In this document: one piece after another, positions 10,101 through 22,095 of the stretch
Layout: every line of letters begins with the position of its first letter
Numbering within the stretch: the stretch's first letter is position 1
Source: Pyrenophora tritici-repentis
Lineage: Eukaryota; Ascomycota; Dothideomycetes; Pleosporales; Pleosporaceae
Reading direction: 5' to 3'
DNA: 64,000 nucleotides
Assembly (NCBI RefSeq): GCF_003171515.1
Contig: NC_089391.1
Location: forward strand, 3,224,001-3,288,000
Notes under the pieces: generated by a model
The model's database searches: none
What the model was told of the DNA's origin: nothing
Seen by the model: the letters and a program-made list of their open reading frames with translations, nothing else
Program-made: the position numbers and the translations under genes

Positions 10101-13100
10101 CTACACCATCCACTGTAGAGCCGCCTCCGATCTGCCGATGGAAAGTATAGTAATCACAAGATTCAGCCGGTCCACGTCAACGGTGCTACCGATCAGACGA
10201 GGGTGTAAAGACACGAATTGCAGTGAATACTAGGTCTTCTATTGCTGGGACATTCAGGTATCAAAAAAGATGCCCAAGACGTTTGATGTACTTACTCCAA
10301 TATACTTAATGCATGCTTCACATGTAGAGAGACTAACCAATCGAACTCATACAGCCATATATTCACAAATCGGATTCCTTTACCGTGTTGTAATGATGTC
10401 AGTGTTTACTAAACATCCATGGTACGTCAATGCCAGGTACAACAAGGTCGTATACTAAGTGACTATCACAATGTCATCTTGCTATCTCACTCAGAAGCCT
10501 ATCTCTGAGAGGAATGAGATTCCAGCATCATTCTTCTGACTTCTCCGCGGGGCGAGATAAGCGACAACCATCGTATAAGCTCCTACCAGTGAATCCATGA
10601 GCCCGTTCCTGTAGGATTCAGCCTACACCAGGTACTTTCCGTTGACTCCCAGCATCCCCCGACGCTGCATATCCACAATCCCTCCCAAAAACCCTAATCT
10701 CGCCATGGCCCGTTTCATTCCAAATATACGCACATATGTAGTAGTACATGCGCGCAAAACGTCCAAAGTCGCGGCACTCGCGGCGAAAAATCACACTCAC
10801 TCAACTTACCGCGCGTAACTAATCATCATATGTACCTACCTAGATCCAATGTACCCCTCACGCCATCTCCATACACACCAAACCCTCCATCTCCACTCCC
10901 ACATACCCCAGCCACCATCTATCCAGCCAGCGACCCAGAAGTCCGGCTCAAGGAAAAGCTTGGCTGCATTGATCGGTGAACCGACACGCAATCGACCCCG
11001 CTGACTGGATGAAAACAATTCGATAAAGTAGCAAAACCCGAGACTACCAAACACCGGCGGTAACATCGAATCGAAAGTCTTCAATAATATTGGGCCGCAA
11101 TAGTACTTTATTTTGGGAAAGTTAGAATGGAAGATGGAAGACTAGTAGGGGAATCGCCGTGTCATCGAAATGTCATGTAGGTACAGCTAGCCATGATGAT
11201 GATGATGCAGATGCTATGTGTGTAAGACATTACATGAGCGAAGCAGTGGAAAGTTTGTGGAGTTTAGCGAAATGCACAATCTTCCTGGGAAAGTGGCGTT
11301 GATTGCTTTCTTCCATACGGTGATAGTCGCGCCACATAGTATTGGTCACGGTTGGAACCGGGTAACCATTGTTCTATATATACCAGTACATGTACATTCA
11401 TCTGTAATTATACCAATAGGAAAATCTAGCGATCTAAGGAAGTTTTACAAATTATGGTAATCGACTTTCGTGCCTTGTCTGTCTCATGTGCCTTTTTTGC
11501 ATTTTCATCCATGCACGCAATTGCATGTCACATTGCATCGCTCCACAGTATATGCAGCAACACCACCACTCAAGGCGATGCCTTAGTTGGAAGTTTGGAG
11601 CGACCTTCTGGGCAACTTTCGCGAGCTGGCTAAAACCGAAAAAAGGGGGAAGAGGGGTCTCTCCAATCCTTTGCGACCCCATGTCCCTATTTTCACAGAA
11701 TAACTAATCCAGTTGCAAGCAGATCATACACATTGCATACCCATAAGAAAACGCTCGTGCTTCGGCGTCAATCATCACGTTCACGCACCACGCACGAACA
11801 CACGCATGGCAGCCCCAGTGCAAATCTCACATGCATATGTACCGTCACGGACCCACGCAACCACCCCTCGCCTCGCGCATGATATCTCCAGTCTAGGCTC
11901 TTTCGCTGGCTAAACCATGCAAAGCAAGCCAGAAAAGCTGCACGAACATGGCCTTTCCTCCTGCACGTCCCCCACTGAATCCTGAATCCTATTCCAACGT
12001 GATAATCGACTTCGTCATGCTCATCACATCCAGTACCGTAACTTGGCTCGCCGCCACACACGCACATACACCCCACAATGCTTATCCGTGACAACAGTAT
12101 CATGTAAGACCTAGAGAGCCGTACCGGGCGTCGGTACGGGTGCGGGATGGGAGGGTTCCAGTGGTGGGTACGGACGGCCACGGCCCGTAGCCGGGTGGGT
12201 GTGCTGGCAGGTGGGAAAACAACGGGGCGGGATTTAGGTTTCCATGCTCCGTATGGGGGCTTTTTCACTAAATGGCAAACACATGGTCGTCTGGCATTTG
12301 GCTGATCGGTCAGAGTTGGGCTGCGTGTAGTTTCTTGGGCATTGGTGGGCTAGCGCTCTGCTGTTGCCCCCTTTGGCCACACCTACACGATGTATGATGG
12401 TAATCTTGTTGTCGCATTCTGGCTTCTGGCATCGTGCTAGAGTCGATGGAAAGGGAACCTTTACGTACGGTTTGTGGGATCTAGATGCCCAGTCCGTATA
12501 AACAGCCGCGCGGCGCCCAGTAGGATGGGTAAAGCGTATCCGCTTTCCGTGGGGTGTGTGGGTATGGGCTTACCTCGTTTCTCAATCCAGCAGGCATAAG
12601 ATTACGGAACCCGAACGCCCCCATCTATCCTTCGTTCCATACCCCACTCACATGCCTCGTGGCGAAAATCAGAACCCATGGAACCTTTTTTTTTCTCGCC
12701 GACCAAGGCTGGTTAACCGCGGTAATCGAGTCGAATGACCAAGCATGGATATAGTGCCGTGAGACACACAAGCTTCCAACTGCCGGATTAAATCCATAAG
12801 CCGCCTCTACCGCTGTCCAACTAGATGTGAGCATATTTCCGACTCATGCAGGCTAGCCAACTCCTCGGCATGCCGATGTAAGATTGAGTATGGATTCGGC
12901 ACGAGGGGCCCAGTAAGGAACATGGCGGAATGTCGGTGTACGGTACGGTGTGATGACGAACATGTGCCGTGCGGCTTTTATGTTCAGCCGACGACTTAGC
13001 TTCGTGTCTGTGCCAATGGTGGTTGGAATGGGGCCTCCTTTTGCCAAAACAGATAGATATCATCATTGTCGTAGGGGGGCTTATCTCGTCAGAATCACAT

Positions 13101-14119
13101 TTCATGTGAAAATCATGTGAAAAGAATACGGCGCTCGCTCGCTCGCTTTTAGATTCATGGGTATTGTGCGACCAAAGCAGAACGTGAAAAACAACAACAA
13201 AATCGATCGCGTCTCGTTTGCTACATCAACGCCACCCTATATATTGATGGGCGGTGTGATGTTAGCCAGGGGAGACAACAAGACCAAGGAATCCAATCTA
13301 AATAGAACGCGTGGAAGAAAAAAAGACAATCGTCTTGGAGACTCAAAAGTGGAAAGCACGAGCTCTCCTGAAAATTCTACGCCATCGACCCGTCCGCCCT
13401 ATGTGTGTATCCATCCTGATTGGAACAGGACGGTAATGAAAAAGAATGTTCATGACTCATGTGTACGTGTGTGCCCCCAGCGTCCAACTCCGAGAAACAA
13501 AGGTACCTCAGTCGGTCCGGGTGGAAGGGAGAATAAATTGGTAGGCATAAATGGCGCGCAATGTGTCGACACACACAAGACACTCCGTCAACATGATGGC
13601 TCTCGTGTGTGTTGGCTTCGAAGCTTGGAATTGTAAGGGCGCAAATGGCTGGCTGGGTAGGCGGGTCGGGTAGAAACGGGGGTATGTGTCGACCAACGTG
13701 ATTCAAAGAGCGGTGCAAGGATGCAGAAGGATGATCAGGTGCTGTCTGCCCTCTTTCCGTTGATGGCTCTGATCTCCAGATCACTGGTACAACGTTAGTG
13801 TTTGATTTGGTAGCTCAGCAGAACTCATCCTGGCTGACTTGGCGGATGGGACGGGAGGTGAGCTGTGCGTCGGATAGATGAGCAACACAAACTTCGGCAG
13901 CCAAACCACATGATGGCGGCCGATCAAAGCGTCGTGCAATGTGCCCGAAATGAGTAAGAGGGAATTGGGCACCTACAAGACCAGTGTTGCGTTTGCTGGG
14001 ATGTGTCCGACAAAACCACTAACATCAATACAGTCAGCGGTTGCAACATGCCAGGTTACAGAAGGATAGGTTTTGTGAAGACATGTCGTGGACGCTGCTG
14101 ACACTCGGGTCGCACAGAA
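7194..14119. other. Gene-poor stretch of 6.9 kb
   Basis: The longest region without a supported gene. All open frames are short (up to 166 codons), lack recognisable domains and do not join through plausible introns. About 8.5-10.5 kb appears AT-richer. The segment holds simple repeats (GCTC units near 13134-13147, GAT units near 11203) and a perfect 8-bp inverted repeat with a 5-nt loop at 12119-12139 (CCGTACCG/CGGTACGG). Non-coding transcripts or a decayed element could be present, but the sequence alone does not show them. Confidence 0.5.
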
Positions 14120-14868
14120 TTACCGGCGGCTGCAGCGGTAGAGGCATCCATGACTCGGAGTAGTCCGGATGTGAAGTTTCAGGCGGATCTCGGTGTCATT
14201 CCTTTGGACTGACCCTTCGGAAGTCGACTTTGATTGCAAATCCGATTTCGCGGCGCTCCGGTATGTCGTCCAGATCATGGGGTGTAAATTAAGGATAGTG
14301 GATTGAACTCACCGAGAGCCATAGGCAAGGTCACTGTGTTTGGTTAGCAGAGAAAACTAGTAGTCGAACTGAACCATCACGTACGGTGTTATAACCAGTG
14401 TCGCCTTTTCACCCAACATCATAGGTGAAGAGTCAGCGGAACCTAGCACGCCTTCATCCCAGCCTGTATACGAGCGTTAGTCTATATGCATACAAATCCA
14501 TACTTGGAGAAAGTGTATGCAGCGGACGTAAAGCGGACTAGGTTGGGCCGCAAACCACGTACCTTTGAGAACAAGACCTCTGCCGATGGTAATGATGCTT
14601 TCGCCCCGACCGACAGATGTGTCAAACCTGAGATGGTATCAGAATCACGTCTTGCTTGGATTTCGAAGCGTATACATGGCGGGTCTACTCACTGATCGCC
14701 TTTGTTATCCTCTGCATCTTCGTCGAATAGCCATCCTGAAAGTACAATCAGATATTGATCCTAGTAAGCCAAGGCTAACCTACCTGTGTACTGCAAGTGG
14801 ATCTCGTCACCCTTTTTCACACAGAGTGAAGAGTTGCCTGGTGTGATGATGGTCTTTTGAACGCCCAT
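14120..14868 (-). CDS. FKBP-type peptidyl-prolyl isomerase, C-terminal exon uncertain
   Basis: Five exons rebuild an FKBP12-like protein: 14868-14784, 14735-14693, 14627-14563, 14463-14385 and 14333-14313. The product reads MGVQKTIITPGN at the start, then KKGDEIHLQYTGWLFD, FDTSVGRGESIITIGRG, KGWDEGVL, LGEKATLVITP and DLAYGSR. FKBPs catalyse cis-trans isomerisation of X-Pro bonds and bind FK506. Two oddities appear. About eight extra residues (GSADSSPM) sit between GVL and LGEKATL, where FKBP12 has QMS. The last intron is also a problem: the only AG acceptor (before 14255) leads to a basic, non-FKBP tail ending at 14120 (142 residues in all), while another frame (about 14275-14190, DIPERREIGFAIKVDFRRV) looks like the real last strand but has no AG in front of it. 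The gene may be a degenerating paralogue. Confidence 0.7.
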
Positions 14869-17057
14869 GGTGAAGGAGACGGGTACGGATGCTTGGTGGT
14901 CAAGTCAAGTGTGATGTACGGAGGGGTTGAGGTCGGAGCAGCTAGTGTCCGGGAAAGCCGCTTTTTTATAGTGCGAGATGAGCCGAGTGATTTGAGTGCA
15001 AGGTATGCGAAATGCAAAGATGCGTCAGGAAAAGGAACGAGTCTAGGTATTAATAGCGGCAGCGAGGCGTAGGGCTGAGGAAGAGCAGGAGACTACGTAG
15101 ATGGTTTGGATTGAAGCTTAGACGTCCATGGCCATTGCTTCCGTAAAAAGCAGTCCCGGGTTCTGCAGCGATGCTGTGCAACAGATTGGTCTGTTCCAAT
15201 GCGTCAAGCATCAGTCTTTAGCCCCCCTCGCATACGCACCCGTTCCACCTCAGTGGCTCGCCTGGTAATTGCGGGCTACGAACCACAGCCGCCATCAGAA
15301 CCTGTCCGTCTCCCGGGGAATCCTGCCCGACGCTCAGGCCGTTTTGGATGTCAGAAGTAAGGTTGGTCTAGCCCTTTGAACCCGCTCGTCATCTGTAGCA
15401 TCCTAGCTGACACGCGATTGGGGCTCCACAATTACAACATGGTCGAAGGTTGTACCCGTACTAAGTTTCCCGCGACTACCGAGCAGCATGACAACTTCAC
15501 CAATTGGTTGTTTTTGTGACGTTGCAGACTCACGGACGTCCGGCCAGTGCTTCAGTCTGGGTTGGAGAATGGTGAGGCGACAAGTGATCTTATTTTTTCC
15601 ACTGTGTCGGCGTCACAATGCAAAAGCGCGGCAGGGCGGGGTGGAGATTAGTGGGGGATGGAGGAAGGTAAGTACCTGAGTCCATAACCCTTCCGCAACC
15701 CCCTTGAGCAAAGTAGATGCATATCAGGGCCGTCAAAGATTCAAAGTGCATAAAAAGGAGCGGAAAGCGTAAATGAGCCGTGTCGACATGATTCTTCTCT
15801 ACTCGGTACTGACGTCGCACACGCGGTAGAGCTCTCCAGTGCCGAATGAGCAACGACGAGCGCGTAGTACAAGACTTGGATAGAGATATGATTCGATAGC
15901 ACGCCAGAGATGGTGTGGTCTCAGCTGATAATATGGCGCTTTAGTAGGAGTACGACATGAACTCATCAGTCGGTCGCCCGTCTGCGAATGAGCAATTGGC
16001 CGTCTCTGAGATGCAAGATGGACCAGGGTGAGGTGCATACAGGGAATGCATGGCCGTTCGCAAAAAAAGTAATCATCGGTCCTTCAAGCCTCCAGGTACA
16101 TTAGCATTGGCAAGGCGAAGGAAAGGAAGCTTCGGATGGAGACGCGCTCCCGCGGTTTCACATGTCCAACCTTCTCGACTCTACATGAACCTGATCTGCC
16201 TGTTGCCAATGCCAACCACAGTTGCAACCACAATCCCACTACGGCGAGCGCAAGCCCACTTTCTGAAAGCTGCTAGAGCGTGTGCGAGCGGTGGGCCCAA
16301 GAAGCCGGCCTCAACTCTGCTTGCAAGACCGAAATCTAACATGCCAATCAGCGTGGCAGCGGAGGCAGAGCCGAGTGCCGTACGACGCTTGGCCCACCCG
16401 AAGAACAACCGTCCTTCTTGTAGCCAAATGCGGAACTGCTGGCTATCGTGCTTCTCGCGGCAAAGGCAATAATTCTCGACAATCCCAGGGGAGTAAAAGC
16501 GTCAGTGGCGTGGGACTAGGGAGCACTGAGAAAATAAAGAGGCCATTACACGTGGTCTTCCGGCCGTGCTTTCAGCCACTGCTCCTCACCATCCGCTAAT
16601 GCTAACCCTCACGCAAGACGATCGTAAGCCCTGTGCGCCGAACCGGGAGCCCAACAGCATGGTATGGTAGCATTCTACTGTTTGCATTGGCCAGTATCGA
16701 CTGCACTTGCAGCGGCGGCTGAGTCGTGGGTGAAGAGGAGAGGTCTGACCCCCACGTACCCAACCCATGAAGTTTGCAACACCAAGTTGCATTACACCTA
16801 TCCCTCCTGTCCAGCTACACTATGTACGTACAGTAGAGCGGCAGCTACGGACATTTTCCCTTGCCCTTGATAAAATATCCGAAGCGCTGCAGGTGGGTAC
16901 CCCTAGTCGACCGTTGCAGAGGGGTTCCACGACAGTATTGCTCCGGCAAGTAGACCCGAAACTCCCAACAGGGACTTTATTGGAGGCGCAGTCCAACATC
17001 GGACGACCAAAGGTTTGCCCATGGTCCTTGTTCCATGGTCCATGACGAAAGATAAGC
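14869..17057. other. Intergenic stretch of 2.2 kb
   Basis: No supported gene. The part next to 14868 holds the FKBP promoter. Around 16.1-16.5 kb both strands carry Ala/Arg-rich open frames that overlap each other; neither has a domain, so they are treated as composition effects. Confidence 0.45.
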
Positions 17058-18048
17058 TCAGTTTAGGTTCGACCAGAAGGGCAGCTGCGCCAGGTCGCTT
17101 ACAGCGATGCTGGAGAAGCCTGTGTTGGGGAAGCGGCTGTCTTTGCGCACGCCGGCCCGATCAGCAAAATGTATCCGGCTTATCCCTGCCTTCTCGACAA
17201 AGGCCAGCAGCCGCACATAGTTTGTCCCTATTTGCTCGATCCCATGACTGTCGTCAGACATGACGAAGCCACCGCCCATTCCTAGGAACATCTGCGACAC
17301 AAGTCAGTATTCCCAGCTACAAGATGCCGAGCCTCGGGCAGGTGGCGGTGAGACTGACTTGACATATGGGTAAGCACGGATATGGCTCGGCCAAACCTTT
17401 GCGTAGACCCGACGAGTTCAACTCGAGGAGGCCTCCATAAGAGGCTATATATTCCAGGTTGCGCTGTATCTTGTTCCAAACACCAGCCATGTCCTTGAAG
17501 TCGGCGTCGCGATGGTCACTCATCAGGCGAATTAGGTCAAAATGCCCAACTACGGGGGGTCGGAGTTGTTGAAGCATATCAAACTGAGAATCAAAGTAGT
17601 CCTCAAACAGTTGCTCGTCCGTGCCGCCTGCCTTGTCTCGGGCCTGTTCGTACATTGCGCGATCGTAGTCGATCGGTATCGTATGCGTGTGATGAACCGA
17701 GCCCATGAAGAAGTCAAACGTGTTCCTGTCGGATATGCCCCGGATTATGTCCACGGTGGATGGCCGAATCCATTCTGACTCAAATCCAATCAAGATTTGT
17801 ATCTGACTCCCGTGTACATCTCTCAGCCGATGAGCTTCGATAAGGAAATCGTCGAATAGCTTGGCGAGGCTCTCCACGGTATGCGATTTCTCTTCTCCAG
17901 GATAGAAGTCTTCAATCGGTCTGGGTATGTGTTCGGTCAGCGCAAAGGTGTGGAAGCCTTTGGCTATGGCTGCCTGAATGACTTCCTCGAGCGTGTTTGT
18001 CGCATGTCCGCAAAACTGGCCGGAGTGACTATGGTGAGAGTACGGCAT
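17058..18048 (-). CDS. HIS2: Histidinol-phosphatase, PHP family (His2-like)
   Basis: Two exons, 18048-17359 and 17291-17058, give 307 residues; the 67-nt intron (GTCAGT...CGCAG) holds a good branch site, TACTGAC. The enzyme removes phosphate from L-histidinol phosphate, the next-to-last step of histidine synthesis, in the cytosol. It is of the PHP metal-dependent type (yeast His2, bacterial HisJ), not the HAD type. The N-terminal metal motif MPYSHHSHSGQFCGHA, the TEHIPRP motif, the GFESEWI block, the FFMGSVHHTH motif, VGHFDLIRLM and, in exon 2, FVMSDDSHGIEQIG are all present, so the metal ligands appear complete. Length is close to fungal relatives (about 300-335). The start at 18048 is the first Met and places the HSHS motif at the usual position. 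No neighbour shares the pathway. Confidence 0.92.
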
Positions 18049-18861
18049 ATCAGGGTCTGTATCGTGACGTGGGGCAATACGTCGCAGTCAGGTAGTCGTG
18101 AAGCAAAGACTGAGACCGAACGTCGCAAGCCAGTTTTATACAAACTCTGTCCTACCGAAGAACCCTTTTGCTTACAAGACTGGGATGGATGTACATGCAC
18201 CCAAAGAGTATCAAGCTGTGCGCACGTGGTCGGAACAGTCCCGGTATCTCGCAACTTTTCCGATTCGTGATTTGCCTAACGCGAGAAATATGACGCCATT
18301 CTGTCAGCCTCGGTACTTGGGCCCCGATGGGCATAGTCTACCACCATTCACTCGGAACGTGACACGAACCATCAATCCAGGAAAACGGTGAGCCATGTCA
18401 TTCTCCACACCAGTAAGGCTAGTATGCTGACTAGAAGACGTCACATTAGTAGTCGAAAGTACGTGTTGTAGCATTGTAGTCGAATAATTGTACACTGGAG
18501 ACACGCACTACTTACCTATCCAAGGAGAAGATATCGCTACCACACTATTTGTTGAAACTCAGATATTCCGCCCTTGAGCCCATAACACTTGACCAGAAGA
18601 TTATTCGAACCCAATTCATCCGAACTCCCACGCCCCCAAACCTGGATTTCTATTACCTCACTACATTACACACACTCTTTACCGGAGATTATTTCGGTCC
18701 ACAATCGGAGTGATTCCAACTACAGAATACAGAAGCCACGAACCCAGACGAACTCCATCTGTGCAAAATATATCCCCAAAACCGAACATCTATAAGATAT
18801 CCTCAACTTTCCAAAGACGTTTCCTTGTTTTCAAGCAAACCACCCCAAACACACTCCAACA
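18049..18861. other. Divergent intergenic region, no gene seen
   Basis: About 0.8 kb between the 5' ends of the histidinol-phosphatase gene (minus) and the cyclotransferase-like gene (plus). It should hold both promoters. The end near 18.6-18.85 kb is rich in C, A and CA dinucleotides, like a fungal 5' leader. Confidence 0.5.
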
Positions 18862-19535
18862 ATGGCACCCCCCTCCCGACTCAACCACAGCCACACCAAC
18901 CATCTACTTCGGCTACGGCTCAAACCTCTGGCACCACCAAATGCACACCCGCTGCCCAACCTCTCGCTACATCGGCATCGCCCGTCTACGTCCCTACACC
19001 TGGCTCATCAACGACCGGGGCTACGCAAACGTAGTGTCATCCCCCTCTACCACCTCCTCATCTTCAGCAGAAGAATACAAAACTACAGTCTACGGCCTCG
19101 TCTACACACTCCTCCCCCGCAGACGAAGCCCAACTCGACATAAATGAAGGCGTACCAACAGCCTACACAAAAGAATATCTAGAATGTGATTTTTGGGCCT
19201 TGGATCCTGAGAACCCGCTTTGTCCGAATGTACCCTCACCCGGGGGGAAGATAGATACAGAGAAACCGCCGACGCAAACTATCAAAATGCTTGTTTATAT
19301 CGATCGTAAACGCACAAGCCCGTCTACGCCGAGGAAAGAGTACGTGTATCGGATGAATCGTGGAATTGAGGATGCGGTCAAGTGTGGGATGCCGGAAGCG
19401 TATGTGGAGAATGTTATGAGGGGGTATATACCCGCTGATGATGAGGACGAGGATAGCAAGGAGGGGGGGAAGATGGCGGAGTTTGCCAAGGATCAGGCTG
19501 CGAAGTTTAGGGATGAGAGTGGAGTTTTGGAGTGA
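18862..19535 (+). pseudogene. Gamma-glutamylcyclotransferase-like gene with two one-base frame breaks
   Basis: The region encodes a GGCT/AIG2-like protein, but in three frames. The ATG at 18862 opens one frame. The substrate-loop motif YFGYGSNLW, followed by YIGIARL and GYANVV, lies in a second frame. ADEAQLDINEGVP (with the family Glu in NEGVP), YLECDFWAL, VYIDR and the C-terminus to 19535 lie in a third. Each switch falls at a C-run: C6 at 18868-18873 and C5 at 19114-19118. One C too many in each explains both, since 674 minus 2 bases equals 224 codons. GGCT enzymes release 5-oxoproline from gamma-glutamyl compounds and act in glutathione turnover. No plausible intron fits, as the removable stretches would be under 40 nt or delete conserved residues. 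It may be a real recent pseudogene or two homopolymer base-calling errors; a longer N-terminus from 18710 avoids only the first break. Confidence 0.75.
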
Positions 19536-19832
19536 ACAAGGACATGCGTGATTTTTGGATTATGATTCAGGAGAGACACGGTCATTGATATTGGAGGGGG
19601 AGAGAAGAAAGGTGATAGAATTGGTTCCGAGTTAGACCTAAACTACCGCTCAACCAGCCGTGTAGACTTCGAGCATAGCCCAAACCAGCATACCAATAAC
19701 TGAATAACACATATGGCCCGTAAAGTGGCCATATGTCTTTAAAGCAAGGATTAGCTCGACTGCAACGTCTCCTACAAATTACTCATCAGCTGCGACGACT
19801 CCTCCCTTCTCGGTCGCTACATCAGAGTCAAT

Positions 19833-21130
19833 CTACAACTCCTCACGAGCTCTGCGGTAGCTGGCCTATGATGACAGCGTAATCAGTGGAGGTTCTCTTA
19901 CTGGTTTCTAGTACTCAGACTGATGTCTACGCACCTCCTGTTCCACCTGCAACTGCTCCACGACGGGAGCTAGCTCCGACAGGATCTCGTATGCCTTCTT
20001 ATGGTATTCGAGCTGAGCGGCGATGAGATCGGCGAGGTTGCGGAGGGGCTCGGGTGTGTCGAGAACCTGTAATATCATGATTAGCTTGTTCGTGAGGTAG
20101 GTAGGATTAGATAACACACATTCTTCATGACTCCGACGGCCTCCTCAGTTTGGCCAACAAACTCATCCTCGGCCTGCTCAATCTTTGCACGCGCCTCTTC
20201 GCTCAGGTCATCGTCCATGGAGTCCTTCTTGGCGGCCTGGCCGGGCAGGGCAAAAGCAGGGCCCTTGGCAGAGGCCTTGGTCGCATCGAGGCTCAGACGA
20301 GAGTTCTCAACTGCCTTGCGAGCACGTGTGGCAAACTGTATGTTCGTGTTCAACGTGGTACTCCAGCCGGCGAGGAAGCGGCTCTGAATCTGGGCGTCCT
20401 GGGCCAATCGTGCCTCGCCAACCTTTTCGCTGGCAATGGCGTACTTTTCAAGGGCAGTGGCCAGGGGATCTTCGCTAGAGTTTGTTTGCTCTGACGTAAG
20501 CATATGCGAGGCATTGAGAGCGGCACGGGCGACAGCATGGCTGAAGGTCTTGGGCTGGGGCTTTGCGGAGGGAGGGGCAGTGAGGGCAGCCTGGGCCTCG
20601 GCGGGCGATGTGGCGCTGGAGAGAAGGTTGACTTTTTCGGATACGGTACGGCCGAGGTCATTGAAAGACTCGCGGATGTTGGCTGGGTAGTCGTAGGCTT
20701 CGTTGGCGTATTGCGAACTAGACGGTATGCGGTCAGAGCGAGCACCTAGGCGGGAGTGCACGTGTTTCATACGTCACCTGGAGCATCGTCGTGTGCACCT
20801 TCTTCAGCGCATCCACTCGCTTCTCGAGCTCAATGTAGTCTGGGGGCAGTTGAGTCTGTCATGTCTCAGGTCAACGCTGGCTAGACATGGTAGTGGGGGA
20901 CGTCTTTGTACCTTGTCCTCGACATTGCCAACTTGCTCCTTGACATATTGCTGTGTCCGTGCTGCCCAAGGGGTGAATGAAGCGCTGTGGTAGCCTTGTC
21001 AGCCTATCTGTCCTCTACATCGCATTGCTCCCAGGCAGCAAGCCAGGGCCAGGGCCAGCGTCGGCGGGGCACGGGGACATGCGTACGAAATGTTCTTTCC
21101 AAACGCTGAGATCTTGCCGAGATTTTCCAT
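19833..21130 (-). CDS. BAR-domain protein, Gvp36-like
   Basis: Six exons (21130-21087, 20984-20912, 20855-20773, 20717-20120, 20066-19935, 19865-19833) give 320 residues; every junction is GT-AG and in phase. The start MENLGKISAFGKNIS followed by FTPWAARTQQYVKEQVG and LPPDYIELEKRVDALKKVH matches the N-terminal amphipathic segment and first helix of fungal Gvp36-type BAR proteins. The middle (residues about 60-250) is helical, with AYDYPANIRESFNDLGR and an Ala/Pro-rich loop. The last exons carry helix 3 (LIAAQLEYHKKAYEIL) and the typical end YRRAREEL. BAR dimers bind and bend membranes; yeast Gvp36 acts at Golgi and endosome-derived vesicles and in endocytosis. The 11-codon last exon is easily missed: reading through its donor (GTGCGT) would give a wrong short tail, VRRHQSEY. 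Confidence 0.85.
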
Positions 21131-22095
21131 TGTGGACGTCCGGGTGCTTTGTTGTATCTAGGCGGTATGCGTTTCTTGCTCTGGTGCACCGGGCCTTGTT
21201 GTCGTTGTGCTCCTGCCGCCTGCGACTTTCATGTGTCTCCGCTGCAGCTGTCAGGGCGCCGCATGATCCCTGCATGACGCTAAGCCTGTTCAGGTCCCGT
21301 CCCATTGGCATTCCCGAGTCCGCACCTTCTCTCTCACAATGTATACCACCATCCACACTCAGACATTATCGTAACTTTGGGAATCACACAAATAGCAAAA
21401 AATGTAACTGAAATATAAGCACGTGCACGTTGAATGCTCGTGGCAGAAGAGCAAAGTGTTGAGCACGTCGTGTCATATATACTATACTAATCGCTCATCT
21501 CTACCTTGTGCCTCAGGCTCCAGTATCACATGCCAATAAAGGCAAACAACTCCATCTCTATCCATGCATTTCCTTTCTTCCCACCACATAACCCTGTTAT
21601 CAATCACATCTCGGCATCTCCCTCTTTTCACACACATCAACTTGACATCACCATGCATGTCAACTATCCCATCCCTTGCCTCTTCGTACACCCATCGACA
21701 GACGTTGAAACTAACATGCAACCGAGCAGCCAGCACAAAGCACGCGTTGCGCCACATGAAGCCGACGCTGACCCTGCGACCTCGCTCCCTTCTTCCTTTT
21801 TTGGTCTTGATTTGCCTGGGAACCGTTGTACAGACGTGATATGTAGTGAACCCCCACGGTGGGGCTACATGTGTCCATCAACGTGTCACAGAACGCCTCT
21901 CGGAAAGAAAATGCTCGGACGAGACAGGCTTGTTAGACCGTTTCAGATAGAAATACTCTCTACTAAGCTGCACGAGATCGTCTCCTGGGCAAACGTGGGC
22001 GTAACACCGCCGACGTGTCTCTGCATGTCGACGATACACATGTCCCAATGTCTCATCACAGTCGTTGTGACTGACTCGAAACTTTACTGCACAGT
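21131..22095. other. Intergenic stretch, no gene seen
   Basis: About 1 kb between the start of the BAR gene and the stop of the Zn2Cys6 gene, both on the minus strand. It should hold the BAR promoter and the 3' end of the regulator transcript. Open frames here have no domains. Confidence 0.5.

Noticed and set aside
11768..12268. 166-codon minus frame
   Set aside because: Sequence is low in helical or domain character and matches nothing I know; looks random.
16050..16472. Ala/Arg-rich frames of 140 (plus) and 75 (minus) codons overlapping each other
   Set aside because: Open frames on both strands in GC-rich DNA without domains or splice sites; probably composition.
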